Assembly (NCBI RefSeq): GCF_009935845.1
Contig: NZ_QWEK01000029.1
Location: forward strand, 1 to 50,937
DNA length: 50,937 nucleotides
DNA from: Pseudoflavonifractor sp. 524-17
GTDB taxonomy: Bacteria; Bacillota; Clostridia; Oscillospirales; Oscillospiraceae
Reading direction: 5' to 3'
Below are positions 1-6,495 of the stretch, piece by piece. Position 1 is the first letter of the stretch, and each line of letters begins with the position of its first letter. The translations under genes and the position numbers were made by a program. The notes beneath the pieces were generated by a model. It did no database searches, was not told the origin of the DNA, and saw nothing but the letters and a program-made list of their open reading frames with translations.

Positions 1-66
1 TATTTATCTTCCTTGCGAAAATGGAGAATTTGAAACATTTACATACAAAATAAGATAAATATAAGG

Positions 67-96
67 CGGCTAGTATTAACACCACTAGCCGTCTTT
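67..96 (+). terminator. Stem-loop terminator of an upstream element gene
   Basis: CGGCTAGT (67-74) pairs perfectly with ACTAGCCG (84-91) across a 9-nt loop and is followed by TCTTT. It lies upstream of the promoter at 108-136, so it probably ends a transcript entering from the left of the window. The 3' arm sequence ACTAGCCG recurs at 122-129 inside the next promoter. Confidence 0.6.
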
Positions 97-107
97 GAAT
101 TTTACTA

Positions 108-136
108 TTGACAAATAGAAAACTAGCCGCTATAAT
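108..136 (+). promoter_or_regulatory. Consensus sigma-A promoter of the 95-aa element gene
   Basis: TTGACA (108-113), a 17-bp spacer and TATAAT (131-136) match the housekeeping consensus exactly. The spacer ends in ACTAGCCGC (122-130), an inverted copy of GCGGCTAGT at 66-74. A protein recognising this motif would cover the promoter. That regulatory idea is inference. Confidence 0.8.
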
Positions 137-189
137 ACAAGACAATCAAGCAATAAAATAATAAACAATATCTGAAAGGGGAATAAACA

Positions 190-477
190 ATGGACACGCC
201 GAAAACCTTAAAGGAAATTAAGATGGACTTTATCAAGGAATATGTCATGGAGCAGGGAAATGAAGATATTCAATGGCTGATTGATACCATCAAAACAGAA
301 GTTGACACAAAGGACAAGGACGGAAAACCCATTAAGCGCAAAGCAACCTATATCGATATTAGAAACGCTTTCGCCCGTAAATACTTCCCTGACCTTGCCC
401 CAAAGGGAACAAGCAAAAAGGCAAACATGATGAAAGATACCCTTGCCGAATTGCAAGCGGCCCTAAAGAAGAAATAA
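190..477 (+). CDS. Small charged protein of the integrated element, function unknown
   Basis: A 95-residue, lysine-rich soluble protein with no membrane segment, signal peptide or cysteine pair. I do not recognise the family. An N-terminal part rich in acidic and aliphatic residues (about 10-40) is followed by a basic C-terminal half (about 55-95) ending in KKK, which would suit nucleic-acid or protein binding. It has a good ribosome site (AAAGGGG) before ATG, its own consensus promoter and its own terminator, so it is a single-gene transcript. Base composition is much lower in GC than the chromosome to the right, like the integrase next to it, which supports acquisition with the mobile element. 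A role as a small accessory or regulatory protein of the element is only a guess. Confidence 0.7.
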   Translation: MDTPKTLKEIKMDFIKEYVMEQGNEDIQWLIDTIKTEVDTKDKDGKPIKRKATYIDIRNAFARKYFPDLAPKGTSKKANMMKDTLAELQAALKKK

Positions 478-483
478 CAATCA

Positions 484-513
484 AGCGGGAGCGGCGCAAG
501 CCGCCCCCGCTTT
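484..513 (+). terminator. Terminator after the 95-aa gene
   Basis: AGCGGGAGCGGC (484-495) and GCCGCCCCCGCT (500-511) form a strong GC stem with a GCAA tetraloop, followed by TTTCCTT. It begins seven bases after the stop codon at 475-477. Confidence 0.7.
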
Positions 514-768
514 CCTTATCACGCCCAGCGGAGCGGGCGCAAGGGCCGACAAGCCGCCAACGGCGGCGCAGTCGGCTCCATCGAGCGGGAGCGGGACACA
601 CTCGGCGGCTGGTAGCTACTGGCGGCGGTGGCCTTGTTCGGCGGCTGATAGCATAGAACGCCCTACAAGGCCCATAGAAGGCCCTAGGAGCGTTTCAAGT
701 CCCTAGGCAATACCCCACCGCAAAAGCCGCCTAGCGGCCCTTACAAGCGGCCTAGCGGCGGCGGTAGC
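514..768. other. GC-rich noncoding tract with repeated CTAG-centred motifs
   Basis: I see no convincing gene in this stretch. It contains a direct repeat TCGGCGGCTGRTAGC (602-616 and 639-653), a small palindrome GCCGCCAACGGCGGC (553-567), and a run of CTAG tetramers at 684-687, 703-706, 731-734 and 752-755, several in the context CCTAGCGGC. CTAG is normally rare in bacterial DNA, so the clustering next to an integrase gene is notable. It may hold recombinase, relaxase or replication-protein sites of the element. Confidence 0.5.
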
Positions 769-801
769 AAAAAAGAGGGGGAGCGGCTAGGCCGTTCCCC
801 C
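769..801 (-). terminator. Terminator of the integrase gene
   Basis: Read on the minus strand, GGGGGAACGGC pairs with GCCGCTCCCCC (777-787 with 791-801, one G-T type mismatch, 3-nt loop) and runs into TCTTTTTT (complement of the A-run 769-774). It sits 25 bp past the integrase stop codon. Confidence 0.75.
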
Positions 802-825
802 TTGTTCCGTATTGCAATCGCTTTC

Positions 826-2028
826 TTACTCTCCCTTATCGCTTTCTTGTCTATCTTCCCAATAGGAAGTATTTTCCTTGAATGTGTCTGTTAGCTTAAC
901 ACTTGCAAGGCTTAAAGCGTCTGCGTTAGCGTCCCCATAGGTATCTAATGTCATTGCTCTGCTTGCGTGTCCCATCATAAGGGCTAAACTTGCAATATCC
1001 ATTCCAGCACGAATACCAACAGTAGCAAAATTGTGTCTTAATCCATGCGGCACTATCTTTTTTCCGTAGGCATCAACTAGATTATTTCTATCTACAAATT
1101 CACTAAATAGGCGGTTATACTGTTGTGGGCGCATAAATTGTTCTTCTTCACCTACAACAAACCAATTATCTTGTGGGCCTATAAGTGCTTTCCGCTCCTT
1201 TAGTGCTTGCTCTAATTGCGGCAACATTGGAAAAGTTCTAGTAGAACTCTTATTTTTAGGATTTTTAGTGTAATCTCCTAATCCTTTTCCCTCACTTACT
1301 CCTACTGCTGACCTAACCCGTATAGTGTGCCTATTAAAGTCTATATCATTCCATCTTAACCCGCAAATTTCCCCACGCCTTAACCCGGCGTAAAAGGCTA
1401 ACAGTATTCCTACATACATAGGGTCTTGCGGCTCAAAGTCCAAATAGACAGCTTCTAAAACATTGTCCATCTGTTCATTTGTCAAGTGTGTTACTTTTAC
1501 ATCTCCCTTTTTCGGCATTTTTACGCCTTTGAATGGGTCTTTTAACAATTCACCGTTATTATAGAAGTAGTTATATACTTTTTTCAGTCTTGCATATGTT
1601 GTATGTATTGTATTTTGTGATAGTCCTAAGTTATATAGCTTTGTTAGCCAACTGTTAATAACGGTATTATCAACCGTTGCAAATATATAATCTCCTAAAT
1701 ACGGCTTTATATACTTGTTGTATGAGTGTATGCTATTGCTATAAGTGCTTCTTTCTATTTCTCCTGTGTCTAGCTGGTGCTTTAGATATTCTATAAAGGT
1801 TTTATCTACTGTACTAGCCTTTCCTGCATTTGGCATTAAATCGGCTTCTGCATTAAGAGCGTCTAACCACTCTTTTGCTATCCGTTGCGCTTCTCTCTTG
1901 CCCTTTGCGTCTGGCAACATTTTACTAAGTTCTTTCCACTTCCCTTGTGTATCTTTGTATTTTGCCCTTGCTTGCCACGGCTTGCCCTTGCGGTCTAATT
2001 GCCGAACACTAACAGCGGTGTACTTCAT
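826..2028 (-). CDS. int: Tyrosine-family site-specific integrase
   Basis: A 400-aa phage/ICE-type integrase that catalyses integration and excision of the element at the left of the window. The N-terminal part (about 1-60) is an AP2/arm-binding-like region, then a SAM-like core-binding domain (about 70-170), then the catalytic domain. The active-site residues are visible: Arg217 (AGLRRGE), His328 and Arg331 (PHGLRHNF), His354 (MMGH) and the nucleophile Tyr364 (LDTYGD). The complete R-H-R-H-Y set indicates an active enzyme. The start has a strong ribosome site (AGGAGGT). Base composition is clearly AT-richer than the neighbouring chromosome. Its position just past the 3' end of guaA, a well-known integration target for tyrosine integrases, suggests guaA is the attachment gene. 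The other end of the element lies outside the window. Confidence 0.95.
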   Translation of the reverse strand: MKYTAVSVRQLDRKGKPWQARAKYKDTQGKWKELSKMLPDAKGKREAQRIAKEWLDALNAEADLMPNAGKASTVDKTFIEYLKHQLDTGEIERSTYSNSIHSYNKYIKPYLGDYIFATVDNTVINSWLTKLYNLGLSQNTIHTTYARLKKVYNYFYNNGELLKDPFKGVKMPKKGDVKVTHLTNEQMDNVLEAVYLDFEPQDPMYVGILLAFYAGLRRGEICGLRWNDIDFNRHTIRVRSAVGVSEGKGLGDYTKNPKNKSSTRTFPMLPQLEQALKERKALIGPQDNWFVVGEEEQFMRPQQYNRLFSEFVDRNNLVDAYGKKIVPHGLRHNFATVGIRAGMDIASLALMMGHASRAMTLDTYGDANADALSLASVKLTDTFKENTSYWEDRQESDKGE

Positions 2029-2052
2029 CCGTCATACCTCCTAGGCTTGAAT

Positions 2053-2095
2053 TGTTCCGCATTTCACGCCCCGATTGTACCGCATATGTTCCGCA
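2053..2095. repeat. Three TGTWCCGCA direct repeats over the int promoter
   Basis: TGTTCCGCA (2053-2061), TGTACCGCA (2076-2084) and TGTTCCGCA (2087-2095) are in the same orientation, 23 and 11 bp apart, so all lie roughly on one face of the helix. They overlap the -10 box and spacer of the integrase promoter. They could be integrase arm-type sites, or operators for a repressor or excisionase. Confidence 0.6.
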
Positions 2096-2102
2096 AAGTC
2101 AA
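2074..2102 (-). promoter_or_regulatory. Promoter of the integrase gene
   Basis: On the minus strand TTGACT (complement of 2097-2102), 17 bp and TACAAT (complement of 2074-2079) form a near-consensus promoter about 45 bp upstream of the integrase ATG. Direct repeats overlap it, so it is probably autoregulated. Confidence 0.7.
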
Positions 2103-2124
2103 TACTCGCTCCAAAAATGGCGAG

Positions 2125-2157
2125 CCCGCAAACCCTTGATTTTCAACGGTTTGCGGG
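2125..2157. terminator. Stem-loop between int and guaA
   Basis: CCCGCAAACC (2125-2134) and GGTTTGCGGG (2148-2157) pair perfectly. T-rich stretches follow on both strands (TCTTGATTTTT on plus, ATTTTT on minus), so it can act as the guaA terminator. It lies between the presumed attachment core at the guaA 3' end and the integrase, so it came in with the element or marks its boundary. Confidence 0.65.
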
Positions 2158-2185
2158 TCTTGATTTTTGCTAGTTTCTGAAAATA

Positions 2186-3475
2186 CTACTCCCACTCTAT
2201 CGTCCCAGTTGGCTTCGGCGTAAGATCGTAAAGAACGCGGTTTACGCCTTTGACCTCGCTGGTAATGCGGGCAGTGATTTTCTGGAGAAGAGGGAAGGGG
2301 AGTTCCTCAATGGTAGCGGTCATGGCATCCACGGTGTTGACAGCGCGGAGGATAACACACCACTCATCGGCGCGCTTATTGTCCCGGACGCCCACACTTT
2401 TCAGGTCTGGGATAACAGTGAAATATTGCCACACCCTGCCCTGAAGTCCATGGTTAGCGAACTCCTCCCGAAGGATGGTGTCAGAGGCCCGGACAGCCTC
2501 CAGCCGATCCCGGGTGATGGCGCCCAGACAGCGCACCCCCAGACCAGGGCCGGGGAAGGGCTGCCGGTACACCATGGAGTCGGGGAGCCCCAACGCCGTG
2601 CCGCAGGCCCGAACTTCGTCCTTGAAGAGCATTTTCAGCGGCTCCACCAGCTCAAAATCCAAATCATCGGGGAGTCCGCCCACATTGTGGTGGCTTTTTA
2701 CGGCCTTGACCGTTTTAGTGCCGCTCTCAATAATGTCGGGATAGATGGTGCCTTGGGCCAGGAAGCGGATGCCCTCCAGCTTGCGGGCTTCCTCCTCAAA
2801 GACCCGGATAAACTCGGTGCCGATAATTTTGCGCTTGCGTTCCGGGTTGTCCACACCGGCCAGTTTGTCCAAAAAGCGCTCTGCGGCGTCTACGTAAATC
2901 AAGTTGGCGTCCATCTGGTTGCGGAATACCTCAACCACCTGTTCCGGCTCTCCCTGGCGCAGCAGGCCATGGTTGACATGGACGCAGGTGAGCTGCTTGC
3001 CGATGGCCTTGATGAGCAGGGCGGCCACCACAGAGGAGTCTACCCCGCCGCTGAGGGCCAGCAAAACCTTTTTGTCCCCCACTTGGCGGCGGATGAGCTC
3101 TACTTGGTCGGCGATGAAGTGGTCCATATTCCAGTTGGCCTGGGCGCCGCAGAGGCCGAAGACAAAGTTGGACAGGGCCTCCCTGCGGGCGTCTGGATCG
3201 GCGGGCCAAGGCCTGTCCCCCTTATGGTCGGCCAAAAGCACAGGGACGGGAATGTTATAGATCTCCTTGGACACGTCGATCTCCTGGCCACCCACCACCC
3301 GGTTGGGCCCTCCGTTGAGAATGATGCCCTTTACGTTGGGCAGGGCGGCCAGCTCCTCCGCCGTGATATCGTGGGGGTAAATTTCGCTGTAAACGCCAAG
3401 GGCGCGGATCTCCCGGGCTAGGCGGGGATTTTCCTCACTGCCCAGGTCCAGAATCAGAATCATGTCCTGCTTCAT
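2186..3475 (-). CDS. guaA: GMP synthase with a truncated glutaminase domain
   Basis: GuaA converts XMP to GMP using ATP and an amino group, normally from glutamine. The ATP-pyrophosphatase domain is intact: P-loop SGGVDS at 142-147, and the C-terminal dimerisation domain ending in TGTIEWE. The N-terminal class I amidotransferase domain is not. It begins normally (LDLGSEENPRLAREIR, then GIILNGGPNRV at about 50-60) but jumps at about residue 80 from PVPVLLADHKGD to the domain end LSNFVFGLCG. About 85 residues are missing, including the catalytic Cys (usual GICYG) and the His-Glu pair (usual HPE). The protein is 429 aa against about 510 for the family. There is no frameshift, so this is an in-frame deletion. 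It should work only with free ammonia or with a separate glutaminase. Ribosome site GGAGGG precedes ATG. Confidence 0.93.
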   Translation of the reverse strand: MKQDMILILDLGSEENPRLAREIRALGVYSEIYPHDITAEELAALPNVKGIILNGGPNRVVGGQEIDVSKEIYNIPVPVLLADHKGDRPWPADPDARREALSNFVFGLCGAQANWNMDHFIADQVELIRRQVGDKKVLLALSGGVDSSVVAALLIKAIGKQLTCVHVNHGLLRQGEPEQVVEVFRNQMDANLIYVDAAERFLDKLAGVDNPERKRKIIGTEFIRVFEEEARKLEGIRFLAQGTIYPDIIESGTKTVKAVKSHHNVGGLPDDLDFELVEPLKMLFKDEVRACGTALGLPDSMVYRQPFPGPGLGVRCLGAITRDRLEAVRASDTILREEFANHGLQGRVWQYFTVIPDLKSVGVRDNKRADEWCVILRAVNTVDAMTATIEELPFPLLQKITARITSEVKGVNRVLYDLTPKPTGTIEWE

Positions 3476-3564
3476 CGCAGTCCCTCCTAAATTATGATTG
3501 TGCAGTTATCCTATCACAAGGAGGGGAGGGATCGCAAGTGCTTTCCCCGAAACAGGGGAGATTG

Positions 3565-3724
3565 AGAAGCTGTACCGTTCGCCAAGACATATCGCTTTGC
3601 GGGACAAAACTGCCGGCGGCAAGGCGAAAAATCGCAGGATTCCTGGTTGGATTTCAAGATTTTTGAATACCGCCGGCAGTTTTGTCCCGCAAAGATTTGT
3701 GTTGAGGCCGTTGGTACAGCTTCT
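3565..3724. repeat. Gene-end palindromic repeat, copy A (160 bp)
   Basis: Terminal inverted repeats AGAAGCTGTACC (3565-3576) and GGTACAGCTTCT (3713-3724) are perfect. Inside lies a second perfect 25-bp inverted repeat (3595-3619 with 3670-3694, beginning CTTTGCGGGAC) around a 50-bp core. The right end overlaps the bioY stop codon: on the minus strand the sequence reads TAGAAGCTGTACC with TAG as the stop. It looks like a miniature, non-autonomous mobile or transcript-end element. Other copies lie at 35594, 44794 and 48205, and a core-only relative at 19673. Confidence 0.8.
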
Positions 3725-4283
3725 AAGAGATCGATTTTCTCAGCCGGTGGCTAAGGGCGGCGGCCAGGGAGATCTTCAGCGCGTCCGGCACCAGGAAGGG
3801 GAACACGCACCGGGCCAGAACGGTGAGGATACCCACCGGGCCGGTGCTGCTGCTGTATACCAGCATGTACCAGAAGGTCCCGAACAGATAGCAAACTGCC
3901 ATGCCCAGAAACATGGCCAAGAGAAGGAGCCACATTCTGTCCCGCCAAAACCGCTCCAGGGCCCATAGAAGCAGGGCAGAACAAAGAAAGCCCGCGATGT
4001 ATCCCCCGGTGGTGCCCAGAAGGACGCCGGGGCCGCCGCGGAACCCGGAGAAGACCGGAAGTCCCACCGCCCCCAAGAGAATATAGACCAGAATGGATAA
4101 TGTGCCCCGCCTGCCGCCCAGAATGCCTACAGCGGCGAATACCCCGAAAGTCTGCATGGTAAAGGGCACGGCCGCCGGGACAGAAATCCAGGCACAGATG
4201 GCGATGAGTGCGGAAAACATGGCAATATAGGCCATATCCTTTGTTCTCATCCGCTGGGGTGTGCGTTTTGTGGTGGTATCCAT
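3723..4283 (-). CDS. bioY: Biotin transporter substrate-binding subunit BioY
   Basis: BioY is the membrane S-component that captures biotin, with or without an energy-coupling-factor module. The 186-aa protein has about six hydrophobic helices and the family signature region GGRRGTLSILVYILLGAVG and LLGTTGGYIAGF near the middle. The start is placed at MDTTTKR because AGGAGGAGG (4291-4299) lies seven bases upstream. An in-frame ATG further out would put the regulatory region inside the gene. It is a single-gene transcript, with a promoter and a BirA operator directly upstream, so it should be repressed when biotin is plentiful. No biotin biosynthesis genes are near, which fits a biotin scavenger. 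No EcfA or EcfT genes are adjacent. Confidence 0.93.
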   Translation of the reverse strand: MDTTTKRTPQRMRTKDMAYIAMFSALIAICAWISVPAAVPFTMQTFGVFAAVGILGGRRGTLSILVYILLGAVGLPVFSGFRGGPGVLLGTTGGYIAGFLCSALLLWALERFWRDRMWLLLLAMFLGMAVCYLFGTFWYMLVYSSSTGPVGILTVLARCVFPFLVPDALKISLAAALSHRLRKSIS

Positions 4284-4323
4284 AAAAAAACCTCCTCCTG
4301 AAACGGAAAAATTGACAACTGGA

Positions 4324-4352
4324 ACTGTACCATGGTTTTCCTTGATTGTCAA
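4324..4352 (-). promoter_or_regulatory. bioY promoter
   Basis: On the minus strand TTGACA (complement of 4347-4352), 17 bp and TACAGT (complement of 4324-4329). The -35 box lies inside the left half-site of the BirA operator, so bound BirA would block RNA polymerase. Confidence 0.7.
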
Positions 4353-4376
4353 CTAAAATATAAAATTAGTTTACGA
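4346..4376. promoter_or_regulatory. BirA (biotin repressor) operator
   Basis: TTGTCAAC (4346-4353), a 15-bp AT-rich spacer and GTTTACGA (4369-4376) match the known Firmicute BirA operator form TTGTNAAC-N14-16-GTTNACAA at all but one or two positions. It overlaps the bioY promoter. Confidence 0.75.
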
Positions 4377-4383
4377 TTGTGAG

Positions 4384-4623
4384 AGACGGGGTCAGACCGG
4401 GATAGAATCGGGGGTTCGGGGAGAAACTAGTACTCCACCAAGTCAGAAACTAGCATTTGTCTCCAGGCAGGGGTTCCACGTGGCGTCGTTGCCGTCTTTG
4501 GCGGGCGCCGGCCCAACGGCGTCCTCCGCCTTGCCTTGCAAAAAACTGCTTGTCAGACGAAAAGTTTTTTCCTACTTGGTCATTACGCAGGTTTTCAGAC
4601 AGACTCCAGTCTTAAATTTCTGA
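4384..4623. other. Noncoding region upstream of tepA
   Basis: No gene is supported here. It holds two similar boxes GAGAAACTAGTACTCC and CAGAAACTAGCATTTG (4420-4460), a GC-rich partly palindromic block (4480-4535), and ACCAAGT (about 4437) inverted against ACTTGGT (about 4573). It may be a decayed repeat element plus the tepA leader. I could not pick a convincing promoter. Confidence 0.4.
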
Positions 4624-4638
4624 ACAGGAGGCGGGGAC

Positions 4639-5352
4639 ATGGAAGACGAGAAACAGGGGCAGTGCGAGGCTCAGCGGCAAGATATCCGGGAGCTGGGCTC
4701 GGCGGTGATCCACACCCAGCGGGGGACCATCCACACCATGACTATTGTGGGGCAGATTGAAGGCCATCAGATGCTGGATCCCTCCACAAAGACCACGAAG
4801 TATGAGCATGTGATGCCGCTGCTGGCGGCGGTAGAGGAGGGGGAGGAGGTAGACGGCCTGCTGGTGCTGCTCAACACGGTGGGGGGAGACATTGAGGCGG
4901 GCCTGGCCATCGCGGAGCTCATCTCCGGTATGAAAAAGCCTACAGTGTCTCTGGTGCTGGGAGGCGGGCACTCCATTGGGGTGCCCCTGGCGGTGGCGGC
5001 TAAGACCTCCTTCATTGCCCCCTCTGCCGCCATGACCATCCATCCGGTGCGGATCAACGGAACGGTCATTGGCGTGTCCCAGACCTTTCACTATTTTACC
5101 CGCATTCAGGAGCGTATTCTTCAGTTCGTCACAAGGAACAGCAACATAGAGCGGGAGACCTTTACCAAGCTCATGCTGCAAACAGGGGAGCTTGCCGCAG
5201 ACGTGGGCAGCGTGATCTACGGGGAAGAGGCGGTGGCGGTGGGACTCATCGACCATATCGGCGGCCTCAGCGACGCCCTGGATTGCCTGCACCAAATGAT
5301 AGACCAGCAAAAGAAGGGAAAAGAAGAGAAGACGGACAGCACCGACAAATAA
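4639..5352 (+). CDS. tepA: ClpP-family serine protease TepA
   Basis: A 237-aa ClpP/SppA-fold protein of the TepA (YmfB) type, linked in Bacillus to protein translocation and spore outgrowth proteolysis. Visible active-site candidates are Ser112 in GGGHSIGVP and His135 in MTIHPVR. The NTVGGDIEAG stretch (about 79-88) forms the oxyanion side of the ClpP fold. The C-terminal tail is charged and probably disordered. It has a strong AGGAGG ribosome site and its own terminator. It lies just before uppP and ftsK/spoIIIE, and the tepA-spoIIIE neighbourhood is conserved in Bacillus, which supports the name. There is no signal peptide, so it is cytoplasmic. Confidence 0.9.
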   Translation: MEDEKQGQCEAQRQDIRELGSAVIHTQRGTIHTMTIVGQIEGHQMLDPSTKTTKYEHVMPLLAAVEEGEEVDGLLVLLNTVGGDIEAGLAIAELISGMKKPTVSLVLGGGHSIGVPLAVAAKTSFIAPSAAMTIHPVRINGTVIGVSQTFHYFTRIQERILQFVTRNSNIERETFTKLMLQTGELAADVGSVIYGEEAVAVGLIDHIGGLSDALDCLHQMIDQQKKGKEEKTDSTDK

Positions 5353-5397
5353 CAGGCCGGGACTGGGCGAAAACACCGCCAGTCCCGGCCTGTTTTT
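5353..5397 (+). terminator. Terminator of tepA
   Basis: CAGGCCGGGACTGG (5353-5366) pairs perfectly with CCAGTCCCGGCCTG (5379-5392), followed by TTTTT. It starts directly after the tepA stop codon. Confidence 0.9.
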
Positions 5398-5497
5398 ATG
5401 GGGGTGCAGCGGGGGAACAAGGCGGGGATATGGGGCGGCGAGAAAGGATAGAGGGGTATAAGAGAAAACAATGGAAATATTTTTAAAGCTATGATAT

Positions 5498-5503
5498 TAT
5501 AAT
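5498..5503 (+). promoter_or_regulatory. Likely -10 box of uppP
   Basis: TATAAT in an AT-rich patch (5480-5510) about 60 bp upstream of uppP. No good -35 box is seen at 16-18 bp, so the assignment is weak. Confidence 0.4.
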
Positions 5504-5561
5504 AAAATAGCGTGGCAGACGCTATGGATCAAAAAGCGGGAAAGGCATGGAGGGAATGCAA

Positions 5562-6416
5562 GTGAGCTTGATAGAATCTATCTTAATGGGGATCATCCAG
5601 GGGATAGCGGAATTTTTGCCTATCTCCAGTTCCGGCCATCTGGTTTTGTTTCAAACCTTCTTTGGTATGGAGAATGTGGAGGAAAACCATATGCTCTTTA
5701 CCGTGCTGCTCCATTTCGGCACCTTAATCTCTGTGTGCGTCTACTATTGGAAAGACATTCTGGATATGATTCGGGAGTTTTTCCTGGGCATCGCGGCCAT
5801 TGCAGGGAAGGGGAGAGGGGAGAAAAAAATGCCGCCCGCCCGCCGCATGGTGCTGCTGATCGTGGTGGCTACGGTACCGCTGGTGTTTATCGTACCTATC
5901 AAGGGGTGGATGGAGCAGATTTTCTCCAGCAGCATCATGGTGTCCATCGCTCTGATGATCACCGGCTTTCTGCTGTTCTTCTCCGACCGTATGGCGAAGG
6001 GGCGGAAGAACGCCAAGACGGCCACGGTGGCAGATGCGCTGATTGTGGGCTGCGCCCAGGCCATTGGCACCATTCCCGGCATTTCCCGCTCCGGCATCAC
6101 TATCTCCACCGGACTGTTCCAGGGGTTTGAGCGAAAATTCGCGGTGCGCTTCTCCTTTTTGATGTCCCTGCCGGCGGTAGTGGGCGCCAACATCCTGGAG
6201 CTGGCGGAGGCCATCGGAAGCGAAACCGCCGCGGCCATTCCCGTACCCACCTACATTGTGGGAATTGTGGTCTCCGCCCTGGTGGGCTACTTCGCCATAC
6301 GGCTGGTCAATATCCTGTCGGACCAGGGAAAGTTCGGCATGTTCTCCTACTACTGCTGGGTGGTGGGACTGGGTTCGCTGATTGCGGGGATTATCGTTCC
6401 GCTCCTTACAAAATAA
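5562..6416 (+). CDS. uppP: Undecaprenyl-diphosphatase (BacA/UppP)
   Basis: An integral membrane enzyme that dephosphorylates undecaprenyl diphosphate to recycle the lipid carrier for peptidoglycan. The first conserved block GIIQGIAEFLPISSSGHL is at the very N terminus, and the second, GTIPGISRSGITIS, at about 165-180. Both carry the catalytic Glu/Ser/Arg residues of the BacA family. About eight hydrophobic helices are present. I place the start at GTG 5562, because GGAGGG lies seven bases upstream and the protein then begins like typical BacA proteins. ATG codons at 5547 and 5556 are in frame but too close to that ribosome site. A charged loop (KGRGEKKM) separates helices near residue 85. Confidence 0.93.
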   Translation: MSLIESILMGIIQGIAEFLPISSSGHLVLFQTFFGMENVEENHMLFTVLLHFGTLISVCVYYWKDILDMIREFFLGIAAIAGKGRGEKKMPPARRMVLLIVVATVPLVFIVPIKGWMEQIFSSSIMVSIALMITGFLLFFSDRMAKGRKNAKTATVADALIVGCAQAIGTIPGISRSGITISTGLFQGFERKFAVRFSFLMSLPAVVGANILELAEAIGSETAAAIPVPTYIVGIVVSALVGYFAIRLVNILSDQGKFGMFSYYCWVVGLGSLIAGIIVPLLTK

Positions 6417-6495
6417 AATGTAACGCGCAAAATTACCGAAAACTGACAGATATCTGTGGGACAGATCGGTCTGCCCCCAGGAAAGGATGACTTCC

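Noticed and set aside
602-653. CRISPR-like direct repeats
   Set aside because: Only two 15-bp copies with a 22-bp gap, in a GC-rich low-complexity tract. No array and no cas genes.
2426-3421. A 331-codon open frame opposite guaA
   Set aside because: Antisense shadow of guaA with no recognisable motif and no ribosome site.
3476-3564. Purine riboswitch upstream of guaA
   Set aside because: The leader is short and lacks the conserved purine-aptamer loops.
4400-4640. Possible small RNA or riboswitch before tepA
   Set aside because: Some inverted segments are present, but I could not match any known riboswitch core or a promoter-terminator pair.
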